Origin: Actinocrispum wychmicini | Lineage (GTDB): Bacteria > Actinomycetota > Actinomycetes > Mycobacteriales > Pseudonocardiaceae | NCBI RefSeq assembly: GCF_004345645.1 | Contig: NZ_SLWS01000017.1 | Span: 62,001-126,000 of the forward strand | Direction: 5' to 3' | DNA: 64,000 nt | Part shown: piece by piece, positions 50,873 through 58,919 of the stretch | Numbering within the stretch: the stretch's first letter is position 1 | Layout: the number at the start of each line of letters is the position of its first letter | Notes under the pieces: model-generated | Database searches by the model: none | What the model was told of the DNA's origin: nothing | Seen by the model: the letters and a program-made list of their open reading frames with translations, nothing else | Position numbers and translations under genes: made by a program

Positions 50873-51912
50873 AGTGTCTTGCCTTTCGTTCGGTCACGAG
50901 TGGGGGCGCGTAGGAGTGCGGCGGCCCAGTCGGCGCGCGGGTCGATGTCCACGAGCACCGCCATCACCAGCAAGGTGGCCGGGATCGCGAGCAGCGCCCC
51001 CAGCGGGCCGAGCACCCACGCCCAGAACACCAACGCCACAAAGGACATCAGCGAGGACAGGCCGACCGAGTCGCCGACGTACTTGGGCTGGACCAGGGAC
51101 TGCGCCACGAAGTTGACCACCCAGTAGATCAGGATCACCGCCAGCGCCAGCCGCCAGCCGCCGACGAGCAGGCCGAGCACGGCCGGCGGGATCACCCCGA
51201 TCAGGAACCCGATGTTCGGGACGTAGTTGGTCACGAACGACAACAGTCCCCAGAGGACAGCTAGCGGAATACCCAGCAGTGCCAACGTGATGCTGTCCAG
51301 GACGGCGATCACGAGCCCGAATCCGGTGGTCACGACGAGATAGCGACGGGTTCGCGTGGCGAACGCGCGCAGGGCGGACGCGGCCTGCGGGCGTCCCTTG
51401 GCGATCTCGGCCAGCCGAACGTCGACCCCGGTGGCCTCGATGCTCAGGAACAGCAGCAGGGCGAGCAGGAACACCAGGCTGGTGGTCAGCCCGGTCAGGT
51501 CACGCACGATCGACCCGACGTACGGCAGAACCTTGCCGAGATCCAACCCGGACACGGCGTCGCGCACCTCCGTGGGCGCGACGCCGAACCGGGTCAACAC
51601 CGTCGTGACGTCCGCGACGATCCCGTCCATCCGCTCGGCGTACCGGGGGAGTGTGGCGGCCAGTTGGGCTACGGACACGAACATCACGACAGCGAAGACG
51701 ACAAGTGTGCCGTACACCAGCACGACCAGTATCAAGGTCGCCAGCCAGCCTGGCAGCCCGACTCGGCGCAGCCATCGGTGTGCCGGGCTGATCACGATCA
51801 CGATGATGAGCGCGAGCAGCACCGGCGTGACCAGCCACGCCACCGTCTTGATCCCGCCGATCGTGATCACCGCCGCCGCGGCGCCGAGGAGGATGACCAG
51901 GGCGCGCGGCAT
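50869..51912 (-). CDS. AI-2E family transporter
   Basis: 347 residues from ATG 51912. Core motifs IVIVISPAHRWLRRVGLPGW, SFVTNYVPNIGFLIGVIPPA and VQPKYVGDSVGLSSLMSFVA are those of the YdiK/TqsA (AI-2E) family; seven to eight helices. Members export signals or small molecules; the AI-2 link is not general. A TTG at 51942 overlapping the previous stop is an alternative start. Located within a stress-type minus-strand operon. Confidence 0.87.
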   Translation of the reverse strand: MPRALVILLGAAAAVITIGGIKTVAWLVTPVLLALIIVIVISPAHRWLRRVGLPGWLATLILVVLVYGTLVVFAVVMFVSVAQLAATLPRYAERMDGIVADVTTVLTRFGVAPTEVRDAVSGLDLGKVLPYVGSIVRDLTGLTTSLVFLLALLLFLSIEATGVDVRLAEIAKGRPQAASALRAFATRTRRYLVVTTGFGLVIAVLDSITLALLGIPLAVLWGLLSFVTNYVPNIGFLIGVIPPAVLGLLVGGWRLALAVILIYWVVNFVAQSLVQPKYVGDSVGLSSLMSFVALVFWAWVLGPLGALLAIPATLLVMAVLVDIDPRADWAAALLRAPTRDRTKGKTL

Positions 51913-51938
51913 CCCGGCGACTGGGCCGGACGGTGTGG

Positions 51939-52382
51939 TCAACGCAGGTCGCCGGTGTCGTCGCCGTGCACGATGACCGCCCAGATGATCAGCACGCACA
52001 GCGCGATCACGATCGTCGACCAGATCGGGTACGCCGAGATGAACGCCAACTGCGCCACCGCGTTCACGGCCGCGAGCGAGGCCGCGATCACCCGCGCCCA
52101 GATCGCGCCGGACAGCAGCGCTATCCCGGCGAGCCCGATCAGACCGCCCATCACCAGATGCAGCCAGCCCCATGCGGTCAGGTCGAACAACACGAGGTGT
52201 TCGCCGTTGGAGACGTAGAACGCGCGGTTCAACAGGGCGACAAGCCCTTCCACGGCGTTGAACACGCCGGTGAGGATCATCAGGATGGCCGCGAACCAGA
52301 TCCAGCCCGACCAGCCCGAGACCCGGCCCGCCCGGGACCGGGCCGCGGTGTCGGCATGGGACTGGGGGATGTAGTCGGTCAT
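51939..52382 (-). CDS. DUF7144 family membrane protein
   Basis: 147 residues, AAGGAGG upstream of ATG 52382. Four helices (GWIWFAAILMILTGVFNAVE, WLHLVMGGLIGLAGIALLSG and others) with the FAAILM, WGWLHLVMG and VIALCVLIIWAVIVHG pattern of DUF7144 proteins, frequent in actinomycete stress operons. Function unknown. Confidence 0.85.
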   Translation of the reverse strand: MTDYIPQSHADTAARSRAGRVSGWSGWIWFAAILMILTGVFNAVEGLVALLNRAFYVSNGEHLVLFDLTAWGWLHLVMGGLIGLAGIALLSGAIWARVIAASLAAVNAVAQLAFISAYPIWSTIVIALCVLIIWAVIVHGDDTGDLR

Positions 52383-52392
52383 TTCCGCCTCC

Positions 52393-53079
52393 TTACCGTC
52401 GATTCAGATACGTTCTGAGCACGAGATGGACCTCCGGACCGGACAACCGCAACAGGTGGCTGCCCAGCAGGTGCTCGACCGGGAACCGCAGGAACCAGTT
52501 GACCGCGCGGGTGAACGGGGTGACCGCCGAGTGCCGGCCTGGGGGGTGTTTCCACAGGCACGGTTCGTCGGCGATGATCGCCACCCGGTGCCGTGGCAGG
52601 TAGATGTTGAGCCCGCCGACCTCACCCGTGCTGACAGGGAACAGCCGCATGGTCACGCCCGACAGGCGCAGCAGGCATTCGCGGTCGACCCACAGGTTGG
52701 GCGACACACCCCGTGGCGTCCGGCCGGTGGACGGTCCGGCGGCGAGGACCACGACCTTGCCGGACCGGGCGTCGTCCGGGTCGGTGACGCCGGTGCTGCC
52801 GCGACAGTCCGTGGACGGGTGATGCGGATAGATGATCGTGTTCAGCGGCTTGTCGGTCAGATCGGCGACGCACTGTGCCACGGCCGCGCCGTGTCGCGCG
52901 GTGGTGCCCGTGTTGACCAGGGCCGCCCCGTCCGGGCCGGTGATCAGGACACAGTTGAGTGTGCGTGCCGTCGGCGGCCGGATGGTCCAGATCGGCAGCT
53001 CGGCGACCCGTCGCACGGACGGGCGGGGCGGGCCGTGCCAGGGCCGCGTGTCAGCCGGTGAGCTTCGGGATACCGTCAT
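52393..53079 (-). CDS. Degenerate metallo-beta-lactamase-fold protein
   Basis: 228 residues. Strand order resembles the MBL fold: LNCVLITGPDGAALVNTGTT, TIIYPHHPSTDCRGSTGVTD and a late RHRVAIIADEPCLW segment. The catalytic HxHxDH motif is replaced by YPHHPSTDC, so zinc hydrolysis is unlikely and a structural or non-enzymatic role is more plausible. Closest resemblance is the alkylsulfatase-like subgroup. Start ATG 53079 has a GAGGACGG site. Same operon as DUF7144, AI-2E and DUF1269. Confidence 0.65.
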   Translation of the reverse strand: MTVSRSSPADTRPWHGPPRPSVRRVAELPIWTIRPPTARTLNCVLITGPDGAALVNTGTTARHGAAVAQCVADLTDKPLNTIIYPHHPSTDCRGSTGVTDPDDARSGKVVVLAAGPSTGRTPRGVSPNLWVDRECLLRLSGVTMRLFPVSTGEVGGLNIYLPRHRVAIIADEPCLWKHPPGRHSAVTPFTRAVNWFLRFPVEHLLGSHLLRLSGPEVHLVLRTYLNRR

Positions 53080-53098
53080 ACCGTCCTCGCTTTGCCTG

Positions 53099-53860
53099 TC
53101 AGCCTTCGGTGGACGTGTGGATGTGCCGCAGCGCGGACCACAGGTCCCGCGCGGCTTGGCCGGTCGCTGACTTCGCTGTCTCGCCGGGGTCGTCCTGCAC
53201 CTGCTTGAGCAACTCGCCCGCCAGGGCCTGCAGGGTGGTGTGGGATCGCCGGGAGGCGTCCTGCAGCAGCAGCCACGCCATCACCGGGTCGGTCCGGCAG
53301 GCGGCCATGATGACGCCTTTGGCCTGCTCGACCATGTTCCGGCGGTGCAGCGCGGCCAGTACCCGGCTGGTGCGCTGGTCCGTACCGGACACAGTGGACA
53401 GGACGGCCACGTCCGCGGTGACGAGCCGTTCGTACCGGGTCAGGATGTCCAGGGCTTCGTCGGTCGACGCTTCGCCCAGGTAAGCCGAAATGACCACGAG
53501 CCCGGTGTCGTCCTGCAGGCCAGGTAACGCGGCGACGCGTCGGACCTTCTGCAACACACGGGAATGCTGCGGATGCAGCACGCATGCCTGGGTCAGGTCG
53601 AGTCGCCGCCACCGCCGGTCGTTCCACAGGTCGTCACAGGTGACCGGGCCGTTGGTGATCGCCGCGTCGCGGGTCGGGCCTGTTTGGTAGTGCTGTTGCA
53701 CCTCCTGTACGGCGGCGCCGACGCCGTAGGTGGCGAAGACGATGGGCGTGTCCTGCCGGTACGCCGTGATGTCCGCGCCGAGCAGCCAGGGCATGTCCTG
53801 CGCCATCGCCGCGAGGATGTCCGCCATGAGGTCTTCCAGCCGGACTTGGCTCGGTTCCAC
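53099..53860 (-). CDS. GAF-ANTAR regulatory protein
   Basis: 253 residues from GTG 53860 (AAGGAGG upstream). Residues about 15-155 are a GAF-type sensor (YRQDTPIVFATYGVGAAVQE, QDDTGLVVISAYLGEASTDE). About 175-235 is an ANTAR RNA-binding domain (RNMVEQAKGVIMAACRTDPV, AWLLLQDASRRSHTTLQALA). ANTAR proteins act by antitermination at paired hairpins; a target in this operon was not identified. Twenty bases upstream of the MBL-like gene, so it may control the stress cluster. Confidence 0.88.
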   Translation of the reverse strand: MEPSQVRLEDLMADILAAMAQDMPWLLGADITAYRQDTPIVFATYGVGAAVQEVQQHYQTGPTRDAAITNGPVTCDDLWNDRRWRRLDLTQACVLHPQHSRVLQKVRRVAALPGLQDDTGLVVISAYLGEASTDEALDILTRYERLVTADVAVLSTVSGTDQRTSRVLAALHRRNMVEQAKGVIMAACRTDPVMAWLLLQDASRRSHTTLQALAGELLKQVQDDPGETAKSATGQAARDLWSALRHIHTSTEG

Positions 53861-53940
53861 CGTTTCCTCCTTGGGGTGACATTGGGACAGAACTGTGGTC
53901 GGCCGGGCGGCCCGGCGCGTCCTCCGTGCCGGATGAGGTG

Positions 53941-56463
53941 TCAGAGCAGGCCGCGTTCCCGCGCCACGGTGACCGCGTCTCTTCGTTGGTTGACGCCGAG
54001 CTTGCGGTAGATCCCGCGCAGGTGGGTTTTCACCGTGTTGACGGACACGAAGAGCGAGTCGGCGATCTCCTCGGTCGTGCGCATCGACGGCAGTTCCAGC
54101 AGCAGGTCGTGTTCCCGGCTGGTGAGCCGGTCCACCGGCACGTCCGGGTCGACCGGCAACGCGGCCAGGATGGCGGACACGAACCGGTCGAGCTTGCCGA
54201 ACCGGCCGGTCCCCTTGACCAACAGGTCCCGGACCCCGGCCGCACGAAAGGGCTGAGCCGCCCACAGCGGCTCGGCGAGCGTCAACGCCTTGGTGATGGC
54301 GCTGTGTGCGCGGTGGGGATCTCCTGCCCGGCTGAGCAGGCTCGCCTCCAGCAGCCACGCGTCTATCGGTGTGGTGACGGCCGTCACGGGAATGTCACCG
54401 GTCAGCACCGGTGCCAGCAACCGGTGCGCCTGCCCGGGTTTGGCCCGGTGCGCGGACGTTATTGCCTGCAGTACCGCATGTTCCCCGCTCCCGCCGAGGG
54501 TTTCCGCCACGCGCCGCAGGACGTCCGACGCCCAGTCGAGTTGGCCGGTTGTCAGGGCGATCCGGTGGACCGTCGTGGCCAGATAGGCGGCCACGTGCCG
54601 CGGGATCGGGGCGTCGGCGAGCCGGCGCCAGTGATCGCGGACCTGGTCGGCGGTAGTGGCCGACGGGCTGGTGCCATGGCTGATCACCGCGTCGATCAGG
54701 TGTGTCACGAGGGCCGCGGGCGAGCACGCCTGGACTTCCTTTGCCAAGCTGATGAACCTGACGGCTTCGTCGTGGTCGAGTCGCAGGTAGGCGAGCGCGC
54801 CGCGCATGGTGTACGCCGGCGCGCAGTGCGGTGTCCGGGCCCAGCCTCGTTCGGCGGCGAAGCTGATCGCGTCGGCCGCTCGTTCGTCCATTCGCGACAG
54901 TTCACCGCGGGCGCCGCTGACCGCCGCGAGCTGGATCCGACACAGCAGCACGGCGTGTTCCCGTTTCCCGTGGGCGGCGATTTGCAGCGCGCGCAGCAGG
55001 ACGTCCTCGGCCTCGGCGTGGTCTCCCTGGGCCAGCACGGCGACACCCCGGTTGAGCAGCGTGAGCGTGTCCAGGTCGTCGTCGCCCGTCTTGCCGGCGG
55101 CGGTGGCGGACAATGCGTCGAATGTTCCGGCGCGCTGCAACACCACGGCCGCGTGCAGGGCACGGACCCGTCCCGGGCGCAGCGGCTGTTCCGATCTGTC
55201 TACTATGGACAGGCAACGGTCGGCGTCGGAGATCTCGGACACGTCCAGCGCGGCTGCGGCGGCGATGAGCGCGTTGAGCGGCCGGGCGAGGGTGTCCGGG
55301 GACAGCCGGCTCACCAGGCGGTGCAGCTCGGCCGCCCGGCCGCTCAGGATCTCCCGCAGTCCGAACGCCGCCAGCAGGTCGTCGACCAGCCCGGGATCGT
55401 CCGCGGCGACCGCGTGCCGGAGCGCGACCAACGGCCGGCCGGCGTCCCGGAACCACTCCGCGGCGATGTGGTTGAGCCGGCGCCGGACCAGGGGATGACG
55501 GCGGTCCAGCTCGGCCCGCAGCACATCCCGCAGCACCGGGTGGTAGCGGTACCAACCGCCGGGCTCGTCGGTCCGGGTGACCAGCGCGTTCGCCCGCTCC
55601 AGCCGGTCAAGGATCTCGCCGGACTCGGCCTGCCCGGCCAACGCGGTGGCCAGGTCGGCGCAGATCCGGTCGCAGACGCTGGTGGCCCGGAGGAACTGGT
55701 GGACGTGCGGCGGCTGCGGACCGAGGACCTCCTCGGTGAGGTAGTCGACCACCGCGCGGTCGTCGGCCGGGAACGCGGCGAGCCGCGCCGCGCGGGTGGT
55801 CCGCTCACCCAACGACATCGCCGCCAGCCGCAGCCCGGCCGGCCAGCCTTCGGTCCGCCGCAGGATCTGGTCGAGCTCGGCCGGGGTGAGCCGCACGTGC
55901 AGCCGGTCGAACAAGGCCTCGGTCTCCGCGCGGGTGAACGCCAGCTCGGCCGGGCCGATCTCCACCAGCCTGCTCTCCAACCGAAGCCGGGACAGGTGCA
56001 GCCGGGGCGGCGTGCGCGCGGCCAGCACCAGCCGCAACTTGTCGGGCGGCTGCCGGATGAGCGTCTCCAGACCGGCCAGGATCCCGGGATCCCGCAGGTG
56101 GTCCGCCTCGTCGAGGATGAGGACGACCGGCGTGTCGGCCGCGTGGACCGCCGCCGCGAAGTCCGCTGCCGGCTCCGGGCCGAGCGCCCGGCGAAGGGTC
56201 GGCCAGAACTCGGCGGGATCGTCGTCCCGCGCGTCCACGGTCACCCACACGACCCGTGCGTCGGATCGCTGGGCAGCCCAGGTCGCCAGCAGGGTCGTCT
56301 TGCCCGACCCGGCGGGACCGGACACCACCACGACCGGGTTCCGCCCCTCCTCGCCGTCGAGCAGAGCGAACAGCCGAGCCCGGTGCAGCGGTTCGACAGT
56401 GGTCGACGGCACACGCAGCTTGGCCGGCGCGTCCGCGTCCTCCTGGCCCGGCGCGGGGCTCAT
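53941..56463 (-). CDS. MalT-like LuxR-family activator (first of a pair)
   Basis: 840 residues from ATG 56463. Walker A VVVVSGPAGSGKTTLLATW (about 44-62), Walker B VVLILDEADHLRD, sensor-like helical STAND region, and a C-terminal HTH LTSREHDLLLELPSMRTTEE then VNTVKTHLRGIYRKLGV (about 775-835). This is the MalT/LAL class of ATP-dependent activators. Its C-terminus is very close to the protein at 58920. It shares an ATGA overlap with a small membrane protein gene, and faces the GH15 gene across an 18-bp inverted repeat. Confidence 0.92.
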   Translation of the reverse strand: MSPAPGQEDADAPAKLRVPSTTVEPLHRARLFALLDGEEGRNPVVVVSGPAGSGKTTLLATWAAQRSDARVVWVTVDARDDDPAEFWPTLRRALGPEPAADFAAAVHAADTPVVLILDEADHLRDPGILAGLETLIRQPPDKLRLVLAARTPPRLHLSRLRLESRLVEIGPAELAFTRAETEALFDRLHVRLTPAELDQILRRTEGWPAGLRLAAMSLGERTTRAARLAAFPADDRAVVDYLTEEVLGPQPPHVHQFLRATSVCDRICADLATALAGQAESGEILDRLERANALVTRTDEPGGWYRYHPVLRDVLRAELDRRHPLVRRRLNHIAAEWFRDAGRPLVALRHAVAADDPGLVDDLLAAFGLREILSGRAAELHRLVSRLSPDTLARPLNALIAAAAALDVSEISDADRCLSIVDRSEQPLRPGRVRALHAAVVLQRAGTFDALSATAAGKTGDDDLDTLTLLNRGVAVLAQGDHAEAEDVLLRALQIAAHGKREHAVLLCRIQLAAVSGARGELSRMDERAADAISFAAERGWARTPHCAPAYTMRGALAYLRLDHDEAVRFISLAKEVQACSPAALVTHLIDAVISHGTSPSATTADQVRDHWRRLADAPIPRHVAAYLATTVHRIALTTGQLDWASDVLRRVAETLGGSGEHAVLQAITSAHRAKPGQAHRLLAPVLTGDIPVTAVTTPIDAWLLEASLLSRAGDPHRAHSAITKALTLAEPLWAAQPFRAAGVRDLLVKGTGRFGKLDRFVSAILAALPVDPDVPVDRLTSREHDLLLELPSMRTTEEIADSLFVSVNTVKTHLRGIYRKLGVNQRRDAVTVARERGLL

Positions 56464-56675
56464 CCGGCCGGTCGGATGTCGGCGAGCAGGAACCGGACCA
56501 GCGGCCCGACCGTCCGCAGCACGTCGGCGGGGACGCAGAGCAAGGTCGCCAGCGGCGAGCCGATGGACCGGCAGCCGGGCCGGTCCCGCGGCCCGGCCGC
56601 GGTCGGCAGGAGGAACAGCACAAGGCCGAGTAGAGCCAGTCTGCGCGCCCTCGGCCGGCCGGATTCACGTGACAT
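56460..56675 (-). CDS. Small membrane protein coupled to the MalT-like gene
   Basis: 71 residues from ATG 56675 with AAAGGAGCG upstream. A hydrophobic segment (RLALLGLVLFLLPTAAG) follows a basic N-terminus. The TGA overlaps the ATG of the MalT-like activator, so both are produced from one message. No family match; it could tether or modulate the activator. Confidence 0.55.
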   Translation of the reverse strand: MSRESGRPRARRLALLGLVLFLLPTAAGPRDRPGCRSIGSPLATLLCVPADVLRTVGPLVRFLLADIRPAG

Positions 56676-56740
56676 CTGGTGCGCTCCTTTGATTGTCCGG
56701 TGCCATGCTGGCCAGTTCGCGCACCGCGTCTCTTCGCCCA

Positions 56741-56798
56741 CGCTGGGTGACTTCGGGCTGTGGTCCACATCGGAGGAGCCGGCCGAAGTCATCCAGCG
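56741..56798. promoter_or_regulatory. 18-base inverted repeat in a divergent promoter
   Basis: CGCTGGGTGACTTCGGGC (56741-56758) and GGCCGAAGTCATCCAGCG (56781-56798) pair as an inverted repeat with 16 of 18 matches and 22 bases between. It sits between the MalT-like operon and the GH15 gene, a fitting target for one of the LuxR activators. Confidence 0.6.
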
Positions 56799-56871
56799 GG
56801 GAGGACGACCGCGGTGCCGCACGTCGGCAGCGTGTGCCGAAGGAACGCCGCCGGACTACGAAGGAGCGCGA

Positions 56872-58707
56872 GTGGATCCGTACCCGTTGATCGCCGACCA
56901 CGGAATGATCGGGGACCTGCAGACAGCCGCGCTGGTGAGCGGCGACGGCACCGTCGACTGGTTCTGCTGCCCGCGGTTCGACTCGCCGAGCGTCTTCGGC
57001 GCGTTGCTCGACCACCGCCGCGGCGGGCACTGTCGGGTGCGTCCCGCCGAGGGGCCGTACACCGCACGGCAGCTGTACTTCCCGGACACGGCCATCCTGA
57101 TCACCAGGTTCATGACCCCGTCCGGCACCGGCGAGGTCGTGGACTTCATGCCACCGGCGTCCACCCGGGCGACCGACAACCACCGGCTGTACCGGATGCT
57201 CCGGTGCGTTCGCGGGAACGTCGACTTCGACGTGGAGGTGGCTCCGCGGTTCGACTACGGCCGCCGCGAGCACACCACGCACGCCACCGGCCACGGCGTC
57301 ATCTTCGACAGCGCGCCGTTCACGCTGACCCTGCACGCGGTGCGCGAGCCTGACGACGAGCGACTCGTGCAAATGCGGGTCACCGACGACAACGCGGTCC
57401 GCGCCCGGTTGCCGCTGAGCGCGGGGCAGGTACGTGGTTTCGTCCTCGAGTCCGGCGCCGAGGGCCCGCCGAGATCGATACGTCCCGCCGAGGTCGTGCG
57501 GGCCTTCGAGGACACGGCCCGGTTCTGGCGCGGCTGGCTGGCGAAGTCGACCTACCGGGGCCGGTGGCGGGAGACGCTCAACCGGTCGGCGGTGACCCTC
57601 AAGCTCATGACGTACGCGCCCACCGGGGCGATCGTGGCGGCGCCCACCGCCGGACTGCCCGAGCAGATCGGCGGCGGGCGCAACTGGGACTACCGCTACA
57701 CCTGGATCAGGGACGCGTCGTTCGCCGTGTACTCGCTGCTGGGCCTGGGGTTCACCGAGGAGGCCGCGGACTTCGCCCGGTGGCTGGCCGACCGGTACCA
57801 GGCCGGGCGCGGCGGCGGCGCCACTCCGCTGGACATCATGTACAAAGTGGACGGTTCGAGCGACCTGGCCGAGGTGACGCTGGACCACTGGGAGGGCTAC
57901 CGCGGCTCCCGGCCGGTGCGGATCGGCAACGGCGCGGCCGGCCAGTTGCAGCTGGACATCTACGGCGAACTGTTCGACAGCGTCTACCACGCGCACCAGC
58001 ACGGCCTGCAGGCCGGGCACCGCGGCTGGCAGGCGCTGAGCGGCGTGCTCGACTGGCTGGGCGACAACTGGGACCAGCCGGACGAGGGCATCTGGGAGAC
58101 CCGCGGCGGCCGCGCCGACTTCACCTACGCCCGGCTGATGAGCTGGGTCGCGTTCGACCGCGGCATCCGTATCGCGGAAACGTTGCGCCGGCCCGGTCCG
58201 GTGGACCGGTGGCGCGCCCAGCGGGACCGGATCTACGCCCAGATCTGGCGTCGGGGCTGGCATCCGGGCCGGCGGGCGTTCGTCCAGCGGTACGACTCGG
58301 ACGTGTTGGACGCGTCGTTGCTGCGCATGGCGCAAGTCGGGTTCGTCGCACCGAACGATCCGAAGTGGTTCGCCACGCTCACCGCGATGGAGGAGGACCT
58401 CGTCGCCGACAGCCTGGTGTACCGGTACGACCCGAACGCCTCGCCGGACGGCCTGCCCGGGGACGAGGGCACGTTCTCGCTGTGCACCTTCAACTACGTC
58501 AACGCGCTGGCCGGCGCCGGGTACCTGGACAAGGCGCGGCTGGTGTTCGAGAAGATGCTGACCTACGGCACCCACCTCGGCCTTTACGCCGAGGAGATCG
58601 GCCCGACCGGCGAACAGCTGGGCAACTTCCCGCAGGCATTCACCCACCTCTCGCTCATTGACGCGGCCGTCACCCTCGACCACGCCCTGGACCATCCGCA
58701 CGGATGA
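56872..58707 (+). CDS. GH15-family glucoamylase/trehalase-like enzyme
   Basis: GTG 56872 with AAGGAGC eight bases upstream gives 611 residues. No signal peptide. N-terminal beta domain (DYPLIADHG-like IADHGMIGDLQTAALVSGDG, CPRFDSPSVFGALLD) and the (alpha/alpha)6 barrel: GLPEQIGGGRNWDYRYTWIR then DASFAVYSLLGLGFTEEAAD, the WEGYRGSRPVRIGNGAAGQL segment and LGLYAEEIGPTGEQLGNFPQ with the catalytic Glu pair region. Matches GH15 enzymes (glucoamylase, trehalase, glucodextranase); cytoplasmic trehalose hydrolysis is a common role in actinomycetes, but substrate is not proven. Confidence 0.92.
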   Translation: MDPYPLIADHGMIGDLQTAALVSGDGTVDWFCCPRFDSPSVFGALLDHRRGGHCRVRPAEGPYTARQLYFPDTAILITRFMTPSGTGEVVDFMPPASTRATDNHRLYRMLRCVRGNVDFDVEVAPRFDYGRREHTTHATGHGVIFDSAPFTLTLHAVREPDDERLVQMRVTDDNAVRARLPLSAGQVRGFVLESGAEGPPRSIRPAEVVRAFEDTARFWRGWLAKSTYRGRWRETLNRSAVTLKLMTYAPTGAIVAAPTAGLPEQIGGGRNWDYRYTWIRDASFAVYSLLGLGFTEEAADFARWLADRYQAGRGGGATPLDIMYKVDGSSDLAEVTLDHWEGYRGSRPVRIGNGAAGQLQLDIYGELFDSVYHAHQHGLQAGHRGWQALSGVLDWLGDNWDQPDEGIWETRGGRADFTYARLMSWVAFDRGIRIAETLRRPGPVDRWRAQRDRIYAQIWRRGWHPGRRAFVQRYDSDVLDASLLRMAQVGFVAPNDPKWFATLTAMEEDLVADSLVYRYDPNASPDGLPGDEGTFSLCTFNYVNALAGAGYLDKARLVFEKMLTYGTHLGLYAEEIGPTGEQLGNFPQAFTHLSLIDAAVTLDHALDHPHG

Positions 58708-58919
58708 AATCACCCGGCACGGGCGAAGAACCGCCGGGGTGGTCGGGTAGTAGCATTGCCGACCGCTTCGCAATGCCGCCACGCTCAGTCTTTTCGCCGA
58801 CGGCGTTCGGGTGGGCGAAATCGGGATCGCCATCCGTACCGAATGAACGTCTCGCTGAATGTTCGGGCGAAGTGCGTGTCGGGGACGACCAATTCAGGGC
58901 GCCTGTATCGGGGAGAAGA

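Noticed and set aside
51912..51942. TTG start for the AI-2E gene overlapping the DUF7144 stop
   Set aside because: Possible by TTGA overlap but no ribosome site; the ATG at 51912 starts just before the first hydrophobic helix.
58704..58919. An upstream start for the second MalT-like activator overlapping the GH15 stop
   Set aside because: The ATGA overlap is tempting, but the intervening bases lack third-position bias and the ATG at 58920 has a GGGAGAAGA site.
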